From contig JAQQWL010000013.1 of NCBI GenBank assembly GCA_038363925.1, positions 2,480,001-2,544,000 on the forward strand: a stretch of 64,000 nucleotides of DNA, in the 5' to 3' direction. The notes under the pieces were generated by a model. The model saw only the letters and a program-made list of their open reading frames with translations, made no database searches and was not told where the DNA came from. This document shows, in pieces, positions 9,242-20,729 of this stretch. Within the stretch, counting starts at the first letter, position 1, and each line of letters starts with the position of its first letter. A program made the position numbers and the translations under genes. The DNA comes from Apiospora phragmitis. Its lineage: Eukaryota; Ascomycota; Sordariomycetes; Amphisphaeriales; Apiosporaceae.

Positions 9242-11851
9242 TATGCAATGGAACTATGATGCGATGTCCGATCTTAGAGTACCGGCTAGTACGAGGAGGC
9301 GGCCCGCGCCTTATATAGTCGAGAGACTAGTTTCCGATTCACAGCGCCTCGTGATGCGGTTCGTGTTCTAGTACGCAGATCTGCACCGCCATTTGCTTCT
9401 CACTAAGCCGCCCTAACCCAGCCGCCCCGTATTGGCGGCAAGATGCGCACTGAATACGAGCCGCCTGTCAGCAAGATGCAGATTGCAATATAGATGACGT
9501 ATCTTGATAGGGCAGCGCATAAGCTCCGGTCTTCGTATTCCAATCTTTGTCATCTTTTTTGCCTAATCCTTTCGCATCATCAGTACTCGTTACATGATGT
9601 TAGATCTCCAAGTAGTATTGTCTTTTCTGTGTAGTATGCAACTGTATGTATCGTAGTACTACAATTGATACTTTCTGGATTCTAAGTGATTGGGATCGAA
9701 GCTATGCCGAGACCCCCGAAGTCCCGTATTGAGCTAAATGTCTGAGCCTGATAGCATATTCAATACCACTAGCATGTATCGATGTCTACACTAGACGTAA
9801 CGTTGCGCCGCATAGACACCTAAGGTCCATAGCTCTATGAATACTCCATCTGACGAGCATCGCTTCCTATCCGGGGATATAGTTAACCGTAAACCCCCTT
9901 TTCAGCAACCTAGACACTCAGTTCCTGGCGAGCTTAAGGATGCCCCCCCTCGAATCATATCAGCGTATCTAGAACCAGGTCAGCTATCTTCTGTACATTT
10001 TCTTCTCCTCTCTGGTATGTGGTAGCAGCGGTGATCTGAAATATGCCAACTGGGAAGGATAATTGACATGCCACATTTATTGCATGGTGAGCTTTGGGGT
10101 AACCTCAGTAGCATTTATCCCGCTCTGTTTCGAGAGGTCCATGTGGAGCATCGTAGTGATGCTCAACATTACCAAAGCTGATGCCACCTTTTTTCTGGTT
10201 GTAGATGAACGCCCCCAGGTTCTCTGCTCAAAATGGTTGCCATGTTGGCTTTGATATCGAGCAGTGCTTTAGGCCGGCTCTTGTTTCATTACCAAAGAAA
10301 CATGACAGGTTCACGATGAGGGCGGTGTATAACTTATTGTCCTAGTTGGAGCGTATGGGTAAGCGGCTTCTGAGGTTTATTCCGTCCTAATCCAGTCCTT
10401 ATCCCTCCTTCTTCCAGTTTCTCAAGTAAACGCACCGCTTATTATAGAAGTCGGTTGTGTTCTCTCCCGGCCTGCTACTGGGAGAGAGTGGTATCAACGC
10501 CGCGATCCGATAGATAGCGCGTATGCAGCTCCTCGTCGTAGTATCGGGATCGTAGCTCAGCCTCAATACGGCAGATGTTGGCATGGGAAAGTCCAAACAC
10601 AAGTCGATTTTGGAGCGAGAGAGAGAGAATGTTGGTGATTTTCATCTGCGCGCTACCTTGGGCCACTTTGGCCGGGCAGTTGAGCAATGATGTGACACCC
10701 ACAACTAAGCCCTAGCCATGCAGGCTGTGGAGGTGAAGCTTCCTCTGCTTATATAACTTGGCTTGGGCGGTCATCTCTTGTCCCGAAGGCGATGCCGGGG
10801 CCCGGATGAAACTAGAGGCAAGACAGCCACATCGTGACCGCCGAGGCGGCGCGGGAGGTGCTGGACCGTTCCGAGCGCAGGAGGCGGCTCTATTCCTCAT
10901 ATTCATCAGAGTTCAAAGGTGGTCCATTGCGGGCTACCGGGCTACCGGGCTACCGGGCTTGAGGCGCATTCCCTGGTAGGGAAAAGGCCACTACACTACT
11001 ACACCTGATGAATTTCAGTACAGCTTGGATGTATTTCAGAAAGAGTAATCGGCAGGTAAGGGATTGGGCATACATAGAAACCAAGCCAGATTCGAGACCT
11101 ATCACGTTTAGCCATTCAAGGGACATTTCTGATTCGAGTCGTATGTTCGGAGCCAAGCCGGGTATGCCGGCCCACTCGAGCATCAACACCCTTGTCGTCC
11201 AACCGATAGTGGGATGGTGCCTGCTTGGCGGGCAAAGGATAACTAACCATCTTTCGATTATCGGTTGGTTGCTATGCATGCATTTAAAGAGATTTGATGC
11301 GAATGATTTCGATGCGCGATGGGGTTTCCTCGTGTTATGTGCAAGCAAGAGCCTCTAGCTGTTCGGGCAAGATGGTCAAGCCCGAGACACTTCCTGATTG
11401 CCCCTCGGCGTATCTTCACCGGCGCTTCTTGTTTAAATGGACCGAGCAGTCCAGGCACCTGCGGAACCGAGTCGCCGGTACGTTATTGATTACACTTGCC
11501 TGCTTGCATACCTAAACACGCCGCACATCGTGCCAAGATTGTCTGTTGGTTGGTAAACTAATTTCGGACTGCCTTGCCTGCAGTACCGCAACAGCTGACC
11601 ACAATGCAATGCCCAGGGGTGCGGATGAGCGAACCGCTTTGCATGTGGGCGCCGGTATCCTCGATTCCCAGACCATTTCCACGATAACTCATAAAACATA
11701 ATCGTAAAATCTCAATAATAATTATATCTACCAGAGCGCTACGATTATTGATTATCTGTGGCATTTTGTCGGTTGTCAGGGTATTTCATCTATCTACTTA
11801 CCAACAACAAGGAGTCGAACAGGGGTAGGTTAGTGGACCGACGGGTGAACG
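9242..11851. other. 2.6-kb gene-empty region
   Basis: Only short open frames without domain content are found on either strand. An 8-bp unit (GGGCTACC) repeated three and a half times lies at 10931-10958. No terminal repeats, transposase frame or RNA gene were recognised. Confidence 0.5.
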
Positions 11852-13166
11852 TTGCCCATCAGCGGGCAACTCGACGAGATGGCTTTCACCATGACACCAG
11901 GCGCGGTGACGACGCCGCCGCGAATCACCCCGCCCCCGGCATGCGTAGAATCCCTGTCTCACTTGTACAGAGCGACGGAGGCATACTCAACCCCAACCGA
12001 TGCGGCCGCGGCCCAGGTCTGCACGAAGCTCCAAGACCATGGTGGGCGGTGCGCCTACTACTAACTGGGGCACGGGTATGACCGGGGAGGAGAAGAGAGC
12101 TGCTTTCCGCCTGCAAAGTGGGGGGACGCACCTCTGGTCTCCTACTCCGGCTGCCCATCGGGTTACACGACCGCTTGCGCGACCACGCGCAAGGATAGAC
12201 TGGACATGGCCCCGAATTGGCCGGCGACGGAAATAAGAGCGGCATGCTGTCCTACGTAAGGAATAACTCCTTCATCATCACCCTCAACCCCCACCCCCTC
12301 CTCTCGGCCTTCTCTTCTCAACTTTGGATTTTTCACCCTGCCCGTTCGGGTGTATAACACTTCTATTCAATGCTCTTCGTCGGGTACCGAGAGAGAGAGT
12401 GTGTGTGTGTATGTGTGTGTATGTGTGTGTGAGAGAGAGAGAGAGAAAGAATCTAAAGCTGGGCTTTGCTGATATACAGGAACCTCCATCATAGACACCC
12501 GGCGTACACATTCACCTGCGCAGGCCTGCAGACTTCACCAACATCCACAACCAAATACGGCTACATCGGCCCATACGGCTGGGACCTGGACCTAGACGAG
12601 GTCCAAGGCTGCGTCGCGCCCGTCCCGGCGCCCGGGACCGAGGTCAACGTCCTGAGCGTGACGACCGACACGCTCCGGCGCCCGACGGCGCCCTACACGG
12701 ACGAATGAGGCCGCCGCATGAGCTTCGACTACGCCACCCACACGTCGACGGCCACCTCCCTCGCCACGCTGCGGCCGGTCGCCAACTGGGTCTCGGCCCG
12801 GTCCGTGGACGTCACGCTGTCCATCTGGGGCCGGCAGTTGACGTGCTACGCGGTGGGGCGGGCGTCGTCGTGCGAGACGCCGGCGCCCATGTGGGATTCA
12901 GGGGATTCCCCAGGGATCATGATTCGGATTACTACAAGTACCACACGCCTCGGCCGTGGCCTGTCCCGTCGGGGGCGGCGACGGGCGTCGCGTCCACCGT
13001 GCTGTTGATTGTTATTTCTATCGCCTTCTTCATCTCCGTCGCGGGGTTCTGGCGGAAAGGCAGGCGCATGCATGAGAGGCGCGCACAGATCCGCCGGGAA
13101 ACGTATGCGGAGACTCGGCGGCAGGAGGCGGAAGCTCGGCGTCGGGAGACTTACTACGGCCAGTAG
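11852..13166 (+). pseudogene. broken Cys-rich single-pass membrane protein
   Basis: Three pieces add up to a fungal protein with a Cys-rich ectodomain, one transmembrane helix and a basic tail. Frame 11852-12255 encodes PPPACVESLSHLYRATEAY, then an in-frame TAA (12062), then SYSGCPSGYTTACATT and AACCPT. A phase-correct intron (12256-12494) joins to YTFTCAGLQTS and GYIGPYGWDLDLDEVQGC. An in-frame TGA (12706) interrupts, then the frame resumes with MSFDYATHTSTATSLATL. After a frame change near 12900 comes the helix STVLLIVISIAFFISVAGF and the charged tail ending RRRETYYGQ, with TAG at 13164. The CxxG(Y/W) and CCP blocks resemble uncharacterised fungal surface proteins. Two stops plus one shift make it non-functional as sequenced. 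Both stops are one C-to-T change from CAA or CGA. Confidence 0.6.
12389..12449. repeat. (GA)n-(GT)n-(GA)n microsatellite
   Basis: Purine-rich dinucleotide tracts (GA, then GT with TATG interruptions, then GA) cover about 60 nt. They lie inside the predicted intron of the broken membrane-protein gene. Confidence 0.9.
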
Positions 13167-14404
13167 CCGTTTGGGGCAAACGATGTGCCGCCTCCTGTGT
13201 GCGTAATGTTTTTGTGCTGGTTGTTTATGATTGTTGCCCAAGACTATTACGTACCAGCGGAGAGTTTACCATGCATGGGATGTGGAAGGAATATACTAGG
13301 CCTTGGATTCGTATTGTGGTTTGATAGATTTCATGTCTGTTTTGGATACCAGGACATGGGTCCCCATTGTTGAAGTAGATATTATTGGGTGGGGTGAAGG
13401 AGTGTATTGTCTGATCTCCTTGGCTATCCATCTCCTGAAGCCCGGATGAAGGCTGGGTCTTTATAGGCCTAGTCAGAAGTGGACAGCATGTCTATAGAAG
13501 GATCTAGATATATCTGGAGTCTGGTAGACTTGCAGAGAAGTGCGGAGAGATATCTCCCAACAGATATTGTATCAGAATACCCCAAAACCGATATCTTCTA
13601 ACTTCCATTATCTAAACACATAAAGTTTGTGTAATAAGGCTGTGCGACCGTTTACTGAATGGTTCAAGTCTGCCAGCGCGACCAGGGCGCCTCGAATGGA
13701 GTTGTTCGTACGGCAAGTCCACGCACTGAGTGAACATAGACATAGGATGACTGCCGCATGAGAAGCGGATACTAAGACTGGTCACCTATATATTGCGTAG
13801 GGTATTGCCCTAACGAGGGCGAAAGACGCAGAATTGCCGTCGTTCAGACTCCTTTCCCCTTTCGCCTCGATTCAGGGCTTTTAGCAAGTTCAAGGGCGTT
13901 TCCCAGCGGCCTTCTTGAGACATGCGGGTCGTCCATCCCGTGAATAAGCATCCGACCAGGGCGATGGAATAGTATTGTAGTTCAGCGAGGACGGTGATCG
14001 TAAATTCCGCCCTGCAATACTCATTTCCGTATCGCCACAGGAAACTATGCGCAACCTGCCAATCACGCCCTTTGTTGTACAAATGCATTCCTAGAAACGT
14101 TTCGCTAGGGACCTTCATAGCAAGAACAGCAAGTATAAAATCATGTGTTTCCTGTCATATCATATGCACCTTGTACGGCGCTGCTTGTTCTGCCTCGTCT
14201 AGTGTTTGTGGTATTGGCAATAGTGTTGCTAACAGTGGCCCAAATTCCCAATTCCATGGAAATCAAGTTGAGTGCTTGGAGGCTACCGGTCGCTCGTCAA
14301 GCTTGAGCTTTACGCCCAACTGCAAGTCTGAATGGTGGGTATGGTTGCTTGGCTTTGCCGAACAAAACCGAGGATGTGTCGTGGATGCTTCGTTAGAGAT
14401 CGGA
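13167..14404. other. intergenic, 1.2 kb
   Basis: No supported gene. The minus-strand frame at 13810-14118 (102 codons) has no recognisable domain and is not called. The right part is the 3' flank of pop4. Confidence 0.5.
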
Positions 14405-15089
14405 TCATATCTTATCCAGGAAATGCGCCCTGAACTTCCTGTTGGCGCGATCCGCCGACCGGTACTGAAACTGGTCGCCCAGTATCTCGAAGGCGAAGCC
14501 GTTCCCGTCTCGTCGTTGTCGGCGGCGGCGGCGGCGGCGGGGATATGAAGACGGAACATGGTGCCCTCTTTGGGCACGAGCTTCAGCTCGTTCTTGGGCG
14601 TGATGATCTCGAAGGCGAACCGGGAGTCCTTGACGACGATGCCCTTCAGCCCGACGCGGCTGGGGCAGCCGCTGCGCGTGACCTCGACCTCGGCGCCATG
14701 GTACTCGGCGGCGCACAGTTTGGCCGCGCACGCGGGGCCCCCCGTGTAGAGGTGGCTGCCGAGCACCTCGCGCATGTAGCCGACCCAGAGCTGCTTGAGG
14801 GGTTCAAAGACAGCATAGCGCCGACCTTCTTTGGGGATGTCGTAGAGGCCCAGCTTGCGTCGCTGCGACGCGGACAGGGCCTTCGGCTTCTGCGACTTGC
14901 GCTTGCGGTTCTTCTCGTCCCGCGCTTTGCGGCGCGCGGCGCGGGCGTTGGCGGTCGGTGGCGGCGAGTTGGGGTGCAGGTAGAGCGGTCGGTGCTGGAT
15001 CTTGTCGCTGTAGATGCGCGCTGCGCTGTCGGGGCTGTGGGCGCGGGCCAGGAGCTCTTGGGTCAGGGTTGGGGGTTCGACGAGGCCAT
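14405..15089 (-). CDS. pop4: RNase P/MRP protein subunit Pop4 (Rpp29), with two 1-nt frame breaks
   Basis: Subunit of RNase P and RNase MRP, which mature tRNA 5' ends and pre-rRNA in the nucleus and nucleolus. Three frames read in series give a full protein. The N-terminus, from ATG at 15089, needs one extra C in the C5 run at 15071-15075 to enter the frame LTQELLARAHSPDSAARIY. Next come a basic linker, GLYDIPKEGRRYAVFEPLKQ and the Sm-like Rpp29 core: LCAAEYHGAEVEVTRSGCPS, VGLKGIVVKDSRFAFEIITP, VPKEGTMFRLHIP. A second shift lies in the Ala/acidic linker (about 14500-14535). The end then matches the family: EILGDQFQYRSADRANRKF and the C-terminal DKI. Adding one base at each site gives 687 nt, an exact 229 codons. 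Because the gene is essential in known eukaryotes, assembly error is more likely than true loss. Confidence 0.8.
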
Positions 15090-15935
15090 TCTCTTGTCAA
15101 TTACCCCATGAATTGGGGACAATGTTGACGTGGAGGCAGAATAGAATGCCTTCCTGTTGAATCTGGGAGCGATTGGCTGGATTGATTGACGTGCTGCCTG
15201 GGGGGAAAAGTTCTTGGAGCTTCAATGGATCAGGCACGATAAACTTTGGGGCAGGAATGGTAATGGCGGGGCAGATCTCCGATGCTACCTACGGCTACTA
15301 CTGCGGCTACAGGCCAGGAAAAGTTAGTGGCGTGGGGCTGACAGACAGCGCTGTCCATGTAACTCGGTAGCTGCAGCTTAGCTGTGTTCTAGGCACTTGG
15401 CTGCACTTTAGGTGTCTCTACTCGACATACGATTCGGTTCACATGTTTGGATAGCCTCGGCATGAAGCTGTGCCACTGTGGTGCGCCGATCACTCATCAT
15501 GAGAGTTCATCTCCGGCCCTTGCTCTCGGGGGGAACAACGACCAAGAACGACCTTCTCTGTATCAGGCACCTACAAACTTTAGTTGCAAGAAAGGCCATC
15601 CAATCCGTCTTCTACTGTTTCATCACGCGTCTAATTGAACTTTGGCCTTATTGTTTCGGTTCTCAATTCTTCCAATGCTTCATCTTTCCATGAGGAGCGA
15701 CCACTGCCCCCTCGCCGTGACTTACTCTACAACCTTGCCCGCAAATTGTAGATATCGACGAAGCTGAAGTCCCGTGCCGGCCGATATTGACAGATACTCC
15801 AGTAATACTTGCCGACTGCACATCCGACGAATCCCCGACCGCGTAGACGAAGGCTACCACGGAAAGAATCCTAGAGCTCCGAAACTATAGACAGAACAGG
15901 GGTGAGGGTAGACCGACGGTATCGAAAACGCAACC
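15090..15935. other. divergent promoter region of pop4 and the acyltransferase
   Basis: About 850 nt between two divergent housekeeping genes. No coding content was recognised. No TATA box stands out. Confidence 0.5.
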
Positions 15936-18584
15936 ATGGCACAAGAAGACGACCCTACGCGCGATTCGGCGCCTGATCTGCAAATACTCGGCGACCAAAT
16001 CACTCTACAACCGCGAAGCTATGTCGAGCCTGCGCAGCAAGAAAGGAGGAGGCTCTGATGCACCACATGGCCCGGTTCCGGTCCGAGCCTCTACAGTTCC
16101 TGCGCGAGGTGTCCCTATACGTGTCGGGCACGGGGTGGCGGGCCTACGACAAGGTCATCGGCCAGCCCATCTTCTACTCGGGCTTCTCGGAGCAGATGAA
16201 GAACGCCGTCGTGTCGGCGCCCCTGCTGCAGGACCGCATCCGCCAGCTGGCCGACCTGCGCCTCGAGGTCGAAGAGAAGGATGGCTGGCTCCGGAAGGAC
16301 GACCCGGACTTCGCCGTCAAGAAAGCCCACCGCCGCACCGTCATCCACCAGGGGCTCCAGGAGGTCGCCGACAAGCTGACCAACGACATGATCTGCAAGT
16401 TTGAGAGCAAGACGTTCATCAGGGGGGGCATACTACTTGGTAACACAGCTTCTGACGAGAGCGTACCATCAAGGTACGTGCGTGTGTGACTGGCCTTGAC
16501 TATATGCATGACCTGGGCAGTATGCTGATACGGCTTCTATTATAATATAGGCATCCATGTCTCAAGTGAAGAGGTATTAAGGCTACGGAAAGTCGCAGAG
16601 GAGGCCGAACGGAAAAAGCAGTCCATTATTTTCCTCCCTTCTCATAGATCCCACGTGGATTACGTCTCTATGCAACTAATCTGCTATCGTCTCGGCCTCG
16701 CCCTGCCTGTCGTCGTGGCCGGCGACAACCTAAACTTCCCCGTCGTGGGCGCCTTCCTGCAGCACGCCGGTGCCATGTGGATCCGGCGCTCCTTCGGGAA
16801 CGACTCGATGTACACGACCCTGGTGCAGGCCTACATCGACACGCTGCTGCAGAACGGGTACAACTTCGAGTGCTTCATCGAAGGCGGGCGCTCGCGCACG
16901 GGCAAGCTGCTCTCGCCCAAGTTCGGCATCCTCAGCTTCATCCTCGACAGCCTGCTGTCGGGCCGCGTCGAGGACGCCATCATCTGCCCCGTCAGCACGC
17001 AGTACGACAAGGTCATCGAGACCGAGGGCTACGTCACCGAGCTGCTGGGCGTGCCCAAGAAGAAGGAGAACCTGGCCGACTTCCTCAGCGGCGGCTCCTC
17101 GGTCCTGTCGCTCAAGCTCGGCCGCGTCGACGTGCGCTTCCACGAGCCCTGGAGCCTGCGCGGCTACATCGACGACCAGCTCAAGAAGTTCGGCGGCGGC
17201 ATCCCGCGCGACCTCTCGGCCCGGACGCCCGAGACCGTCCGCATCAAGCAGAAGCTGCTGCGCACCATGGGCTACAAGGTCCTGTCCGAGATCAACGACG
17301 TCTCGGTCGTGATGCCGACGGCCCTCATCGGCACCGTCCTTCTCACGCTGCGCGGCCGCGGCGTCGGCAAGGCCGAGCTCATGCGCCGCGTCGAGTGGCT
17401 CTCGAACCGCGTGCGGGCCAAGGGCGGCCGCGTCGCCCACTTCGGCAACGCGCCGCTCTCGGACGTGGTCGAGCGCGGCCTCGACGTGCTGGGCAAGGAC
17501 CTGGTCGGCGTCGTGTCGGGCCTCGCGGAGCCGACCTACTACGCCGTCGACCGGTTTCAGCTGTCCTTCTACCGCAACATGACGATCCACCTCTTCATTT
17601 CCGAGGCCCTCGTCAGCACCGCCATGTACACGCGCGTCAAGCGCGGCGGCGGGCCCGCGGTGCAGGACATCGGCTACGACGACCTGCGCGGCCAGGTCCT
17701 GTTCCTGTCGTCGCTGTTCCGCGGCGAGTTCATTTTCCCGGCCGACGGCCTGGCCGCCAACCTCGAGAAGACGCTCGTGGGGCTCGAGCACGACCGTATT
17801 ATCCACCTGGCGCGCGACCCGGAGGGCAGGATCGTCACGGTCGGCCTCTCGGACGAGGAGCGGACGGCGGGCCGCGAGAACTACGACTTCTACTGCTTCC
17901 TCATCTGGCCTTTTATCGAGGCGAGCTGGCTGGCGGCGACCTCGCTGATCGGCCTGACGCCGCCGCTGGATCAGAAGGAGGATGTCTGGATCGAGCTCGC
18001 GAAAGCCCAGAACAGCGCTCAGTTGGTAAGTATTAGATCAGGTCCTCCCTCTCTCTCTCTCTATATCTCTCTCATCAGTATTTTGTTGTTGGCTGACAAT
18101 TATCCTCTCCTCCCAGTTCGGCAAGACCCTCTACCACCAAGGCGACCTCTCCTACTTCGAAGCCGTCAACAAGGAGACGCTCAAGAACGCGTACAGCCGG
18201 TTCGAGGAGGAAGGCATCCTGTACGTGGTGAAATCGAAAGACGCCAAGACGAACCCCCCGCGCCTGCGCATCTCGCACGATTGGATGCCGGCGCGCGACC
18301 CCACCACGGGGTATTTATTGCCAACGGGCCGCCTCTGGGAGTTCACCGAGAAGATCGCGTCGAGCCGGCGCGAGGGCAAGAACCGGCGCGACGGGGCCAC
18401 GGTCAGCACGCGCGTGCTGCGGCTCTCGGACCTGCTGGGGCGGCGGCTCTTCGACGAGGCCACGACGGGGCCGGATGGCGCCAAGCGGGACTCTAGGCTC
18501 TCGGAGGAGGAGGCGGCGATGGTGAAGAAGGCGGTAAGGGAGGAGAGGCGGCGGAGGCGGTTGGAGGGGAGGGCGCAGTTGTGA
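15936..18584 (+). CDS. glycerol-3-phosphate/DHAP acyltransferase (PlsB/GNPAT family), with two frame breaks
   Basis: Membrane-associated acyltransferase that puts the first acyl chain on glycerol-3-phosphate or dihydroxyacetone phosphate, at the start of glycerolipid synthesis. It starts at ATG 15936. Introns are 16474-16550 and 18026-18116. The catalytic HX4D block is LPSHRSHVDY, followed by GDNLNFPVVGAFLQHAGA, FIEGGRSRTGK (substrate phosphate binding) and ICPVSTQYDKVIE. The long C-terminal region ends RREGKNRRDGATVSTRVL. About 810 aa, as in other Pezizomycotina members. Two breaks: between 16030 and 16057 the frame meets TGA just before MHHMARFRSEPLQF, and the G7 run at 16422-16428 must be G6 to read FIRGAYYLVTQLLTRAYHQG into the intron. 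Everything downstream is perfectly conserved, which argues for sequence error. The GC-rich third positions fit a well expressed gene. Confidence 0.88.
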
Positions 18585-18812
18585 GTCTTGAGGAGATCAG
18601 TCCAACCTACCAAGAAGTGCGTGCCTCTGTTGCAGTTGAAGTGGGGAGGGGATGTGCCTATGTATGTATATATTACCCTTGTATTAAGTATGCGGTGTGC
18701 TATCCACAAATGAAGCTATGAAACAACCTGGGAATTGATGTTTGGTAATGGTGAAAACTATCAGATAATACGGCGTGGCTTTTGATAACCATTATATCGA
18801 AAATGCAAAGCA

Positions 18813-20729
18813 TCAGATAAGAACAATTTCACCTTCTTTTAGCTCCGAATTTGCAAGATGTGATAACCGTTCGATAACCTCACCAAACATGGCGCCGTGG
18901 AAATAGCAAGGCCCCACGAGCTGGAAATGCTCACCCGAAGGACGCAAAACCATTGGGATACGGCAGCCGTAGATGACGGACACGCAGTCGCCGGAATGCA
19001 AGTCATGAGTGCCCTTGCCAATCCGATTGTTCTTAGTGACAAAGAAAGTGGATGACGCCTGGTCGCTGGTTTCCTTGCTCCGGATCAGAAACTCCTTGTA
19101 ACGCCACTCCAGTTCCCCGGGGTCGGTTTCCAACAAGTGCTCATAGTGCTCGCGGAGCGTCCTATTATCAATTTCCCGTCCTATTATCAATTTCCCGTCC
19201 TATTATCAATTTCCCGTCCTATGAACGAATCCAGGAAGCTTGTTTCAAACTTTTCCGGAGAGCCATCCAGCCTTAGGCAGTGCGCAAAGCCCAGGGCCAG
19301 TCGAATGTAACGCTCACTGCCGGAGCTATACCCCGACATGACCAACCCGGGCGTATGCAATGTGTCATCGTCAAATATCATGGTGCGGAATAGGATTTGA
19401 GCATGGTCTTCTTCGCCGGAAGGGCGAGGCCGAATTCTTTAGGCTCAGTCAATCTCAAGAGGCTCTGTGGGCTGTCTTGGACTTTCTTCGGCGTTGTTAT
19501 TGTGCTGACTGTGTCAGTTAAAAGTCCACGAGTCGCCAGCATGTATTGCTGTCCCATTATTTCTTCTGGCTGCTCGTTGGGGCTGTCCAACTCGGACTCT
19601 GATGGAAAAGCAATGCTAGGTCTCGTGTTTAACGAAGCATTGAAGTCTCGGATGTGGCTGGCAGCCATGTATCGTATGTCCACGCCGTGGGTTCCACGAT
19701 AGTCAGAAACCCGGGAAGGCAGATTCAGCTGAGGTCCATTCTCTAGATTCCACCGACCAGCAGTGAGCAAGGGAGATATATCATCCTTAATCTCGAGAAG
19801 TCGGCGTGGGAAATCGGTGTAGATGTCTCGAATAGGTCGTGAGTAGTCCGCATGAGTAGGGATACCTTTGCAAACTCCAATCAGTGCAAATAGCTTGTCT
19901 CGTGGATCTATTCATTGCAGGCGTTGGGGTAGGTTCCAGGATGTTTCTGAAATCCTGAGCCTCTGCTTTGCTGATAAAGAAGTGGGCAATATCGAAGAGA
20001 CCCTCCGAAGTTCCAAATTCCAGTCACAACTGACCTGGGCTTCGAACCATATTGTGGGATCCCCCGAAATCTTGTCCAATTCCTTCAAGTTCTCCCATGA
20101 GATCTTATATGGACCGCAATGCACAACAGCGCTTCTCGATAGCACAATCTCCTGGAACATCCACATTCGCTGCCAGTAAGGTCGCCGAAGCAGGTTGATC
20201 AGTCCGTGGCTGCCGTCTTGATCTAATTTGGCTCTCTCAACAAAGCATGAGCGACTGTTCCCCGTATCAAGGCTTGACAAGAGATCCATTGCGCAAGCCA
20301 TGTTATCGCCGTCTTCTGCCTCGCCAATAAAGATGCGAACAGTTTGAGCTCCCGAATAAATGGATCTCATTTTGAGAACCTTGTTGACCTCTCTCGGCAG
20401 TATTGTATTGATTTATGCACAATCCGTCAATCCAAAGAATCCTAGTCAAGGATCCATCTCATATATGTGAGAGCAGTATGCAGGCTGCAAGTGACCGAAA
20501 TTCGTCGGCCATTAGCCGTCAAGGACCGCCGGTCATTGGGATCATCCCATCGATACGAAATAGCATCATACCTAGGCACTTCCGGAGAACCGTACTCGCT
20601 CTTGAACAAGTCGATGAGAATGGGCGCTTGTCGGGTAGAGGCGGGGTACAGCTTGAGCAGGCGGAACTCGTCCTGCGTTAGCGGTAGAGAGTCGTAGACC
20701 TGCCAACTGTGTTCATCCAACTGTTCCAT
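18813..20729 (-). pseudogene. HET-domain gene, multiply broken
   Basis: HET proteins trigger incompatibility or cell-death responses in Pezizomycotina. From ATG 20729 the HET start is clear: PRYDAISYRWDD and ISVTCSLHTALTYMRW. The frame then hits TAG. The next block ILWIDGLCINQYNTAE is in a second frame, and MRSIYSGAQTVRIFIGEAED with PYWQRMWMFQEIVLS is in the third. An in-frame TGA (19912) precedes IDPRDKLFALIGVC. Another shift separates AKKTML from QILFRTMIFDDD. A 19-bp tandem triplication (19158-19214) shifts the last part, which still carries the family-like end GDCVSVIYGCRIPMVLR and FQLVGPCYFHGAMFGEVIE. At least five lesions are present, so the copy is dead as sequenced. Content and order are otherwise complete, so decay is recent. 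Confidence 0.75.
19158..19214. repeat. three exact tandem copies of a 19-bp unit
   Basis: The unit CGTCCTATTATCAATTTCC occurs three times without mismatch, followed by 8 nt of a fourth. Deleting two copies (38 nt) would join FIGREIDNRT directly to LREHYEHLL on the minus strand, so the expansion itself caused a frameshift in the HET gene. Confidence 0.95.

Noticed and set aside
10950..11348. 132-codon minus-strand frame in the 9-12 kb gap
   Set aside because: No homology pattern, no coding-like composition, and neighbouring frames are equally open.
13810..14118. 102-codon minus-strand frame before pop4
   Set aside because: No family, no splice partners, AT/GC pattern not coding-like.
14545..15111. 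188-codon plus-strand frame over pop4
   Set aside because: Antisense shadow of the Pop4 coding region.
16730..17806. 358-codon minus-strand frame opposite the acyltransferase
   Set aside because: Antisense shadow of a GC-rich conserved coding exon; composition dominated by Ala, Arg, His and Val.
16777..18036. 419-codon plus-strand frame overlapping the acyltransferase
   Set aside because: Shifted-frame shadow, Arg/Pro-rich, while the true frame carries all catalytic motifs.
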